From: Spirochaetales bacterium
GTDB lineage: Bacteria; Spirochaetota; Spirochaetia; DSM-27196; SLST01
DNA: 5,563 bases
Reading direction: 5' to 3'
Assembly: GCA_007130265.1 (NCBI GenBank)
Contig: SLST01000367.1
Span: forward strand, 1-5,563
The notes under the pieces were generated by a model. That model saw nothing but the letters and a program-made list of their open reading frames with translations. It had not been told where the DNA came from and searched no databases. A program made the position numbers and the translations under genes. Of the stretch, positions 1 through 5,498 are shown one piece after another. The first letter of the stretch is position 1. Each line of letters begins with the position of its first letter.

Positions 1-1
1 A

Positions 2-1564
2 CTGCTCGAAGATGCACTCCAGAATCTACAGTGGTTCAAGACGCCCGACGAGCACGCGGAGGAGGGCGAACCGGCTCCGCTGTGGCGATACGGGGTGAAC
101 ATTATCGTCGATCACGCCGACACCAGGGGAACTCCGGTCATCATCGAAAGTCACCCTGACTACCAGAAACTGTTCGGAACCCAGGAAATGATCGGCGATC
201 ACATGGGGGAACGTGTCAGCACCTTTCTCCAGCTGAGAGCCGGCTCGCTGCTGCAGGCTTCCGGCGGGTTTCTCGTTCTGCGGGCTGAAGACATCCTTTC
301 CGAGGAGGACTCCTGGAACTGCCTGAAACGGGCGCTTCAGGACGGCACCAGCGAAATCCGTCCGGCTCCAAATCCCATGAATCCCGGTCCGTCACTGAAG
401 CCGGAGCCCGTGGCCATTTCGGTCAAGGTGATCATCATGGGCAACGAGCACATCTACGACCTGCTCTACAACGTGGACGAGGAGTTTCAGAAGCTGTTCA
501 AGGTACCCGCGGAGTTCGATTCGGTGATGGTGCGTACGGACCATGCCATGCGCGAGTACATTGGTTTCATGCGGATGATCTGCCGCGACGAACGCCTGCG
601 GCCGTTGGACCATGGGGCGATTGGCGCAGTCGCCGAGTACGGAGTGCGGCTGAGTGAGTTCCGCGACAGGCTCTCAACTCAGTTCTCACGAATCGCGGAT
701 CTCATCCGGGAAGCCGACTACTGGGCTGCACAGGATCACCAGCGCGGAATACGGCGCGTCGATGTAGAGCGGGCGCTGCGCGAGCGCAGGTTCCTCTATG
801 ACCTGCCCGAGGAGAAGATCGACGAGCAGATCGTCTCTGGCGAACTGCTGATGTCGGTCACCGACTCCGCAGTCGGGCGGATCAACGGCCTCGCCGTGAT
901 CGATCGGGGCTATTACGCGTTCGCACGCCCTATGCTGATCACCGCCCGCGTGGCTCCGGGCGACGACGGGATCATCAATATCGAACGCGAGTCCGGACTC
1001 TCCGGCGAGATACACGACAAGGGGGTCTATATTCTCCAGGGCTTCCTGGAGTCGACCTACGCAACCGACTTCCCGCTGAACGTGAATGCGAGCGTCGCCT
1101 TTGAGCAGAGCTATGTCGAGGTTGACGGCGATAGCGCATCGTCCACCGAGATATACGTCATCCTCAGCGCCATCGCGAAGGTACCGCTGCGGCAGGACAT
1201 CGCGGTGACCGGATCGGTGAACCAGATGGGCGAGATCCAGCCGGTCGGTGGCATCAGCGAGAAGATCGAGGGGTTCTACGAGATCTGCCGGAAGATCAGC
1301 CTTACCGGGACGCAGGGGGTCATCATGCCGCGTCAGAACCTCCCGAACCTGATTCTCTCATCCGAGCTTCAGCGGGCAATCGAGGACGGGACGTTCCACG
1401 TCTACGCGATCGAGACGATCGACGAGGGTGTGAGTATTCTCACCGGGTTGGAAGCCGGCGTTCGCGATGTGCACGGGCGCTATCCTCCCGGCACCGTCAA
1501 CGCGGTCGTCGAGTCGCGACTGCGCGAGATGGCCCAGGTGATCAAGGACTTCGGCGGCGGTTAG
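2..1564 (+). CDS. Lon-family ATP-dependent protease (AAA_32/LonB-like), C-terminal part
   Basis: This is the last 520 or so codons of a cytosolic ATP-dependent serine protease that unfolds and degrades proteins. The frame is open to the left edge with no stop, so the gene begins outside the window. The GTG at 95 is internal: the codons before it (LLEDALQNLQWF...) fit the family. Numbering from that GTG, residues 15-85 match the AAA_32 core (PVIIESHPDYQKLFG, then SGGFLVLRAEDIL and WNCLKRAL). Residues 110-142 (VKVIIMGN...LFKVPAEFD) look like the sensor 1 region. Residues 255-450 are the Lon proteolytic domain. The catalytic dyad is Ser347 in VDGDSASS and Lys390 in GGISEK. Their 43-residue spacing equals that of E. 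coli Lon (Ser679/Lys722). The end (GLEAGVRD..G.YPPGTVN) is typical of LonB-like proteins, which usually run to about 800 residues. Walker A should lie upstream. Substrates cannot be inferred. Confidence 0.95.
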   Translation: MLEDALQNLQWFKTPDEHAEEGEPAPLWRYGVNIIVDHADTRGTPVIIESHPDYQKLFGTQEMIGDHMGERVSTFLQLRAGSLLQASGGFLVLRAEDILSEEDSWNCLKRALQDGTSEIRPAPNPMNPGPSLKPEPVAISVKVIIMGNEHIYDLLYNVDEEFQKLFKVPAEFDSVMVRTDHAMREYIGFMRMICRDERLRPLDHGAIGAVAEYGVRLSEFRDRLSTQFSRIADLIREADYWAAQDHQRGIRRVDVERALRERRFLYDLPEEKIDEQIVSGELLMSVTDSAVGRINGLAVIDRGYYAFARPMLITARVAPGDDGIINIERESGLSGEIHDKGVYILQGFLESTYATDFPLNVNASVAFEQSYVEVDGDSASSTEIYVILSAIAKVPLRQDIAVTGSVNQMGEIQPVGGISEKIEGFYEICRKISLTGTQGVIMPRQNLPNLILSSELQRAIEDGTFHVYAIETIDEGVSILTGLEAGVRDVHGRYPPGTVNAVVESRLREMAQVIKDFGGG

Positions 1565-1586
1565 CCGCCCCGATGATACGAGTTGC

Positions 1587-1614
1587 TTGACAGCCGAAGG
1601 CGCCGCAATATACT
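1587..1614 (+). promoter_or_regulatory. sigma70-type promoter for the HATPase-HDOD gene
   Basis: A perfect -35 hexamer TTGACA (1587-1592) is followed by a 16-base spacer and a -10 hexamer TATACT (1609-1614; 5 of 6 matches to TATAAT). Transcription would start near 1620, leaving a leader of about 25 bases that contains the ribosome binding site. It sits in the short gap after the Lon stop codon, so the downstream gene is probably transcribed independently of the protease. Confidence 0.8.
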
Positions 1615-1630
1615 GGAGGCAAAGTTGGCT

Positions 1631-1643
1631 GGAAGGACGGGGG
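1631..1643 (+). promoter_or_regulatory. ribosome binding site of the HATPase-HDOD gene
   Basis: The purine-rich stretch GGAAGGACGGGGG directly precedes the ATG at 1645. GGAAGGA ends seven bases before the start codon, a normal Shine-Dalgarno distance, and supports this start choice. Confidence 0.75.
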
Positions 1644-1644
1644 A

Positions 1645-3144
1645 ATGGCGAAGCAGGTAGATGCAGCGAAGGTTATTCAGGCAGCACGCAGTTCCATTCC
1701 ACTTACGGTCAAGTCGTTCACGCTTCCCCATGAAACCGAGGTCTATCTTGAGGAGATACTCGGCGTGTTTCTCCAGGAGGTCGGCCAGGAACGGCTAAAG
1801 GATCCGCTCGCCTACTGCCTGCGTGAGCTCGCAGTTAACGCCAAGAAAGCGAACACCAAGCGCGTCTACTTCAAGGAGAAAGGACTCAGTCTCAGCAGCG
1901 GCCAGGAATACGAGGAGGGAATGCGGGATTTCAAGCAGGAGACTCTCGACAACATCTCCCACTTCCTCGAGTTGCAGAAAGAGCAAGGCCTCTACATCAA
2001 GGTCATCTTCCACACGAAGGGAAGCCGCCTCATTCTCTACGTCTGCAACAACGCGGAGATCACCAAGAAGGAGCAGTTCCGGATCTTCGACCGAATCGCG
2101 CGATCGCGGGCCTTCGATTCGCTCGAGGAGGCGCTGACGACCGTCATCGATGACTCCGAGGGCGCCGGCCTTGGGATCGTCATCCTAGTGCTGATGCTGA
2201 AGAAGATTGGCCTTGACGAAGAAGCCTTCGACATTGACATCCGTAACGGAGAGACGATTGCCCGGATCGTGATTCCGATGGACCAGGTCAAGGCAGACAA
2301 CCTGGACATGATCAGCGAGAAGCTCGTTCAGGAGATCGAGAGCCTGCCCCGTTTCCCGGAAAACATTGTCAACCTGCAGAAGAAGATTGCCGAGCCCGAA
2401 GCCGAGCTGTCGGAGATCGCCCGGATGGTGAGCACCGACCCTGCGCTGACCGCGGACATGCTGAAGATCGTGAACTCGGCAGCTTACATGCTGCCGAAAC
2501 GCGTGGACAATATCGTCGAGGCGGTGAAGCTCGTCGGCCTGCGCGGGCTGAAGAACCTGCTCTACCAGTACGGCGCGCAGCAGGTACTCGGTTCCGAGAG
2601 TCCTGAGACCAAGCTCCTCTGGGAGCACTCGTACCGCACCGCATACTACGCCTACAATCTCGCGCGCAGCGTCACCAAGAAACGCGAGATACTCGACGAT
2701 GTGTACGCGGGTGGAATCCTCCACGACATGGGGAAGATCATCTTCTCTTCGACCCATCCGGAGATGATCAACCGCATCGAGCGATTCTGCCGGGACAAGG
2801 GCATCCCGTCCGAGCTCTTTGAGGACCTCTCGAGCGGGCTCAATCACGCGGAGATCGGCGGACGCATCGCGCGGAAGTGGAACTTCCCGGATGCACTGGT
2901 TCACGCGATTGAGTACCACCACCATCCGTCCGACTGTCCTCGCGAGCACCGGGATGTCGTCTTTACGGTCTACATCGCGAATGTCCTTGCCGATCCGAAG
3001 CACCGCGAGTTCGATTTCGACCAGTTCGATCAGGAAGTCATGACCGAGTTCAACGTGCAGGGTCACGAGCAGCTGGACACGATCCGCACGCGCCTGGAGA
3101 GCATGTTCAAGCGCGAGCAGACGAATGCGCGGAAGACGGTCTGA
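1645..3144 (+). CDS. HDOD signalling protein with N-terminal HATPase-like domain
   Basis: A 499-residue predicted cytosolic regulator with no signal peptide or membrane segment. Residues 50-211 resemble the GHKL/histidine-kinase ATPase fold. There is an N box with Glu61 and Asn65 (RELAVNAKKAN), a helical insert at about 80-115, a G1-like box at 133-138 (VCNNAE) and a clear G2 box at 171-179 (SEGAGLGIV). The G1 aspartate and first glycine are Asn135 and Ala137, so nucleotide binding may be weak or absent. There is no phospho-acceptor DHp domain. Residues 225-430 are an HDOD domain (LPRFPENI...; STDPALTADMLKIVNSA). Unlike many HDOD proteins it keeps an HD motif (GGILHDMGK, His360-Asp361), with His328, His401 and His425-427 as further metal candidates. 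HDOD proteins generally work in signal transduction, and some bind partner proteins. The ATG has a good ribosome binding site and its own promoter. The fold calls are strong; the role and any phosphodiesterase activity are unknown. Confidence 0.88.
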   Translation: MAKQVDAAKVIQAARSSIPLTVKSFTLPHETEVYLEEILGVFLQEVGQERLKDPLAYCLRELAVNAKKANTKRVYFKEKGLSLSSGQEYEEGMRDFKQETLDNISHFLELQKEQGLYIKVIFHTKGSRLILYVCNNAEITKKEQFRIFDRIARSRAFDSLEEALTTVIDDSEGAGLGIVILVLMLKKIGLDEEAFDIDIRNGETIARIVIPMDQVKADNLDMISEKLVQEIESLPRFPENIVNLQKKIAEPEAELSEIARMVSTDPALTADMLKIVNSAAYMLPKRVDNIVEAVKLVGLRGLKNLLYQYGAQQVLGSESPETKLLWEHSYRTAYYAYNLARSVTKKREILDDVYAGGILHDMGKIIFSSTHPEMINRIERFCRDKGIPSELFEDLSSGLNHAEIGGRIARKWNFPDALVHAIEYHHHPSDCPREHRDVVFTVYIANVLADPKHREFDFDQFDQEVMTEFNVQGHEQLDTIRTRLESMFKREQTNARKTV

Positions 3145-3168
3145 TCTCGAGATTCCAGGCGCCTCTTC

Positions 3169-3197
3169 TTGACGTGACGGCCATTACATAGTATTTT
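3169..3197 (+). promoter_or_regulatory. probable promoter of the glutaredoxin gene
   Basis: A -35-like TTGACG (3169-3174, 5 of 6 matches) is followed by a 17-base spacer and TATTTT (3192-3197, 4 of 6). The stretch from 3183 to 3223 is markedly AT-rich against its surroundings, as expected for a promoter and leader. The TATATAA at 3201-3207 could be an alternative -10, but it lies too far from TTGACG. The start point would be near 3204. Confidence 0.5.
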
Positions 3198-3222
3198 CGC
3201 TATATAACCGATTGGAGGATAT

Positions 3223-3450
3223 ATGGCGATCACGATGTATTCCACACCGTCGTGCACCTACTGCAACAAGGCCAAGGAGTACTTCCGGGAACACGGGATC
3301 AGATTCACCGAACACGACGTGTCGCGAGACCAGCGGCGAGCCGATGAGATGCTACGCAAATCGGGACAGAGCGGCGTGCCCGTGATCGATGTGAACGGGC
3401 GAATCATCGTGGGGTTCAACCAACCCGAGATCGAGCGGGCTCTGCGCTGA
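3223..3450 (+). CDS. glutaredoxin, YruB-like family
   Basis: A 75-residue single-domain thioredoxin-fold protein for thiol-disulfide exchange in the cytosol. It has an N-terminal beta strand (MAITMYSTPS) and a redox motif Cys11-Thr-Tyr-Cys14. The cis-proline loop is GVPVI (Pro53), and the C-terminal GF...PEIERAL helix is typical. The run KSGQSGVPVIDVNGRIIVGF is what I expect of the small YruB-type glutaredoxin-like proteins rather than classical GrxA or NrdH (NrdH usually has CVQC or CMQC). Its electron donor, glutathione or a thioredoxin reductase, cannot be read from the sequence. The ATG is preceded by TTGGAGGAT; GGAGG lies four bases before the start, slightly close but strong. It ends 21 bases from the convergent methyltransferase gene. 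A 78-base gap separates it from the HDOD gene, with which it may also be cotranscribed. Confidence 0.93.
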   Translation: MAITMYSTPSCTYCNKAKEYFREHGIRFTEHDVSRDQRRADEMLRKSGQSGVPVIDVNGRIIVGFNQPEIERALR

Positions 3451-3471
3451 GCGATCCTTCGCGAGCAGCTC

Positions 3472-4269
3472 TCACGGCCATCCGGGTTGCGGCTGCCCTT
3501 TCGCAAGCGAGTCTTGCCAGGCAGCCAGCGCGATGCCGCAGGCCACTCCAACGTTCAGTGACGCTTTTCGGCCCGACGTAGCGATAGAGATCGTCTCCCG
3601 GGCAAGCGCCAAAGCGTTCGGGCTCAGGCCCAACTCTTCAGAGCCCAGCATGAGGACTCCGCGCCGGGGATAGACAAGCTCGAAACACGGGCGGCCGCCG
3701 AACTCGAGCGCGAAACACGACGCGTCGGAGGTCTCGGCGAGCGCCTCCAGAGGTCGCCGGCAGATCTGAACCAGGTCCACCGCGCCCATCGCGCTTCGCT
3801 GAACCCGCGGGTGATCGACCGAGGGGCAGTCGTCGCTGATCCCTATCCGCTCGATCCCGAACGCCGCGGCCGTACGGATGATGCTTCCAAGGTTGAAGGG
3901 CGACCGAATCGATTCGAGATACAGCTCGACGTGCGCCAACGGTGACACAGGCCGTGCCTGCGTAGCGGCGCTACCGGCAGGCGGGAGCAAGTCCCACTCT
4001 CCCGGCGCGAGCCCAAGGTACTGCATGAGCCTATGGCGCAGATCGTTGGCCACGCGCGGCATATCCGCCTGGCTATCGCCGCGCAGGCCGGCTGCCGCAT
4101 CGCGCACGGCCGGCGGTAGCTCGACGTCGGCTTCCAGCACGCCTGCAAGGCCCTCACGGTACGTGGAGTCGGGCCACTGTCGGTCACGCTCAAAGGATTC
4201 CAGCAGACGTACTATCTTGCGGCGACGGGTAGCGACCGGCAACTTCGCGAGCTTCCGTATCGTGATCAC
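3472..4269 (-). CDS. SpoU/TrmH-family RNA 2'-O-ribose methyltransferase
   Basis: A 265-residue SPOUT (knotted) methyltransferase expected to methylate a ribose 2'-OH in rRNA or tRNA using S-adenosylmethionine. Residues 1-100 form an N-terminal extension with a basic start (RKLAKLPVATRRRK). The catalytic domain covers about 111-255. Motif 1 is SPFNLGSIIRTAAAFG, with Asn126 and the conserved Arg132. Motif 2 is LMLGSEELGLSP (207-217), where the usual GNEGxG reads GSEELG. Motif 3 is KASLNVGVACGIAL, with Asn239. Motifs 2 and 3 build the knot and bind the cofactor. The target nucleotide cannot be assigned. The start is a GTG 19 bases after the ADH-like stop; it is the only standard start codon upstream, since an in-frame stop lies near 4306. 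I see no Shine-Dalgarno sequence before it, so translation is probably coupled to the upstream gene. It converges with the glutaredoxin gene. Confidence 0.9.
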   Translation of the reverse strand: MITIRKLAKLPVATRRRKIVRLLESFERDRQWPDSTYREGLAGVLEADVELPPAVRDAAAGLRGDSQADMPRVANDLRHRLMQYLGLAPGEWDLLPPAGSAATQARPVSPLAHVELYLESIRSPFNLGSIIRTAAAFGIERIGISDDCPSVDHPRVQRSAMGAVDLVQICRRPLEALAETSDASCFALEFGGRPCFELVYPRRGVLMLGSEELGLSPNALALARETISIATSGRKASLNVGVACGIALAAWQDSLAKGQPQPGWP

Positions 4270-4289
4270 AGGGCGGGCGACCGGTGCAT
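4266..4289 (-). other. seven-codon mini-ORF bridging the ADH-like stop and methyltransferase start
   Basis: On the minus strand the ADH-like stop and an ATG overlap as TGATG (4291-4287). That ATG opens a frame reading MHRSPAL. Its TGA (4268-4266) overlaps the methyltransferase GTG as GTGA (4269-4266). The arrangement would let a terminating ribosome restart at the ATG, stop again and restart at the GTG, which fits the lack of a Shine-Dalgarno sequence there. It could equally be chance in a short gap; I do not claim a functional peptide. Confidence 0.3.
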
Positions 4290-5434
4290 CAGAACGCGAG
4301 TTTGATCAGGTCGTAGAGATCGCTCGTCGTATGGGGTACGGGGGCGGTCGAGCTCATGTCGAGCGACGCGCCGAGCTCGGCGACGTCGACGAGGTCGTCG
4401 ATCGCGAGATCCATCTCGCGCAACCGGCCCGGGAGCTCGAGAACTCCAATGATACGCCGGACGGCCGCGCTCGCCTGATACGCGGCGTCGGACGGCGTGA
4501 GTTCCCTGACCTGCTCACCGAGCGCATGCGCGACGCGCTTGAGCTTGTCCGGCCGTGCGAGCACGGTCGTATCCAGCACGTGAGGCAGGAGAACCGTTGC
4601 GATCCAGCTCTTGGGAACCGCGTGCACGCTGTTGATGGCGTACGAGAGGGCGCCGCCAACGCCCTGGCTGCTCGACGCGAGAGCGAGGGCCGTGATCAGT
4701 CCCGCCTCGCTCGCGCGGATCCTGTGCTTTGGCTCGTTCGGCGTCTCCGTGATACCCTTGAGCGCCGACCCGAGTCGCGAGATCGCTTCGATCAGCAGCG
4801 TGTCCGAGTAGAACGACGAGCGGTTCGAGACGTAGCCCTCGACCGCGGCGAGCAGCGTGTCGAGCATGGCGGCCGCAGCGTACTTGGGCGACATGGACAG
4901 GGTCAGATTCGGGTCCACGATCGCTGCACGGGTCGTCCCTTCCGGAAGAGCGACGAGCACCGGATGGTGCGTTGCCGCATCGGTCATCATGCACTGGTCG
5001 CGGAACATGTAGTGATTTCGGTATGAGGCCGGTACCTCGACGTAGGAGACGCCGGAATGCTTCTTGATGCGGCCGCCGAGCACATCACCGAGCTCCGCGC
5101 CCCGCGCGGCGACCGAGACGACGCGCGCCGCAGCGAGCACGCTCATGCCGCCGACCCCCAGAACGACCTCCGCCTGGCTCGCGCGCGCCACCGAAACCGC
5201 CCGTTCGAGGCCCGCGGTGGTGGTACCCGGGCCGAGCTCATCGTACACGATGTTGCTGATCGAGCGCCGTTCCAGAATGTCTTCGATATGCTCGATAGTG
5301 CCGTGCTGGCGGAGTACCGACTCGGTGATGATGAGGCAGCGACTGCCCATCGTACCGACTGTCTGGCCGATTCTCTGTATGACGTCGGGGCCGAAAATCA
5401 CGTGGCCTGGAAACCTGAGAATCAGGTCGCTCAT
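4289..5434 (-). CDS. iron-containing alcohol dehydrogenase homologue lacking active-site residues
   Basis: A 381-residue protein of family-III (iron-ADH/dehydroquinate-synthase-like) length and layout. The N-terminal FPGHVIFGPDVIQRIG and LIITESVL, the VDPNLTLSMSP block (173-183), YVSNRSSFYSD, LLPHV and the C-terminal PHTTSDLYDLIKLAF all fit. The catalytic positions do not. The GGGSxxDxAK loop reads GGMSVLAAAR (95-104). The TAGTGSE nucleotide loop is replaced at the same length by SYRNHYM (137-143). Of the iron ligands only Asp192 remains: the His four residues on is Ala196, and the other two histidines appear as Tyr265 and Lys275. It is therefore probably not a working NAD/iron dehydrogenase, but a pseudoenzyme or a subfamily with another ligand. 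Automated annotation would likely call it an active dehydrogenase. I chose ATG 5434 because it follows GGTGGGGGAAG; a GTG at 5473 would lie inside a terminator hairpin. It probably shares a transcript with the downstream methyltransferase. Confidence 0.85.
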   Translation of the reverse strand: MSDLILRFPGHVIFGPDVIQRIGQTVGTMGSRCLIITESVLRQHGTIEHIEDILERRSISNIVYDELGPGTTTAGLERAVSVARASQAEVVLGVGGMSVLAAARVVSVAARGAELGDVLGGRIKKHSGVSYVEVPASYRNHYMFRDQCMMTDAATHHPVLVALPEGTTRAAIVDPNLTLSMSPKYAAAAMLDTLLAAVEGYVSNRSSFYSDTLLIEAISRLGSALKGITETPNEPKHRIRASEAGLITALALASSSQGVGGALSYAINSVHAVPKSWIATVLLPHVLDTTVLARPDKLKRVAHALGEQVRELTPSDAAYQASAAVRRIIGVLELPGRLREMDLAIDDLVDVAELGASLDMSSTAPVPHTTSDLYDLIKLAF

Positions 5435-5472
5435 CTTCCCCCACCAAAAAAAAGGCAGTGATAGGTCGCTCA
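5424..5472 (-). repeat. 10-base direct repeat at the ADH-like start and in the terminator
   Basis: The + strand 10-mer AGGTCGCTCA occurs at 5424-5433 and again at 5463-5472, 39 bases apart. In the minus reading one copy is the ADH-like start region (TGAGCGACCT, encoding SDL). The other lies in the terminator loop and stem edge, where it would encode the same SDL residues after the false GTG. It may reflect a small local duplication or chance. Confidence 0.6.
5435..5445 (-). promoter_or_regulatory. ribosome binding site fixing the ADH-like start
   Basis: Read on the minus strand, GGTGGGGGAAG directly precedes ATG 5434. GGTGG, one base from GGAGG, lies six bases before the start codon. It supports the ATG over the in-frame GTG 39 bases upstream, which would add the residues MSDLSLPFFWWGK. 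Those extra codons are encoded by terminator stem, U-tract and ribosome binding site, not by family-like sequence. Confidence 0.7.
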
Positions 5473-5477
5473 CTGCC
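5446..5477 (-). terminator. intrinsic terminator after the right-edge gene
   Basis: On the minus strand GGCAGTGA (5477-5470) pairs perfectly with TCACTGCC (5461-5454) around an 8-base loop, and a run of eight T follows (5453-5446). This is a textbook Rho-independent terminator in the minus direction only. It lies 21 bases after the stop of the gene entering from the right edge and ends 11 bases before the ADH-like ATG. It either isolates the two genes or acts as an attenuator in the ADH-like leader. Confidence 0.93.
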
Positions 5478-5498
5478 TCCAGACCGTCATCGCGACGC

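Noticed and set aside
95..97. GTG at 95 as the start of the Lon-family gene
   Set aside because: The frame is open upstream to the window edge and those codons match the family, and a protein starting there would lack most of the ATPase domain.
1553..1569. GC hairpin GGCGGC-GGTTA-GCCGCC across the Lon stop codon as a terminator
   Set aside because: A six-pair stem with no T-run after it; GC-rich inverted repeats are common in this sequence. It may weakly help termination but cannot be supported.
2185..3066. Open frame of 293 codons on the - strand opposite the HDOD region
   Set aside because: It mirrors the HDOD coding frame, has no ribosome binding site or family motifs, and is explained by codon bias on the other strand.
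3144..3164. Palindromes ATCTCGAGAT (3144-3153) and AGGCGCCT (3157-3164) as an operator upstream of the glutaredoxin promoter
   Set aside because: They are short and do not resemble a known regulator site. One includes the last base of the HDOD stop codon. Not enough to call.
3446..3469. Possible bidirectional terminator between the convergent glutaredoxin and methyltransferase genes
   Set aside because: Only GCTG/CAGC and GCGA/TCGC short stems with an internal bulge, and no T-run on either side.
3878..5026. Long open frame of 382 codons on the + strand opposite the ADH-like and methyltransferase genes
   Set aside because: Its translation is rich in Arg, Ala and Ser with no recognisable domain, and it lies antisense to two genes with clear family motifs. 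It is a GC-driven shadow frame.
5057..5461. Open frame of 134 codons on the + strand over the N-terminal half of the ADH-like gene
   Set aside because: Antisense shadow with low-complexity composition and no ribosome binding site; it also runs through the terminator A-run.
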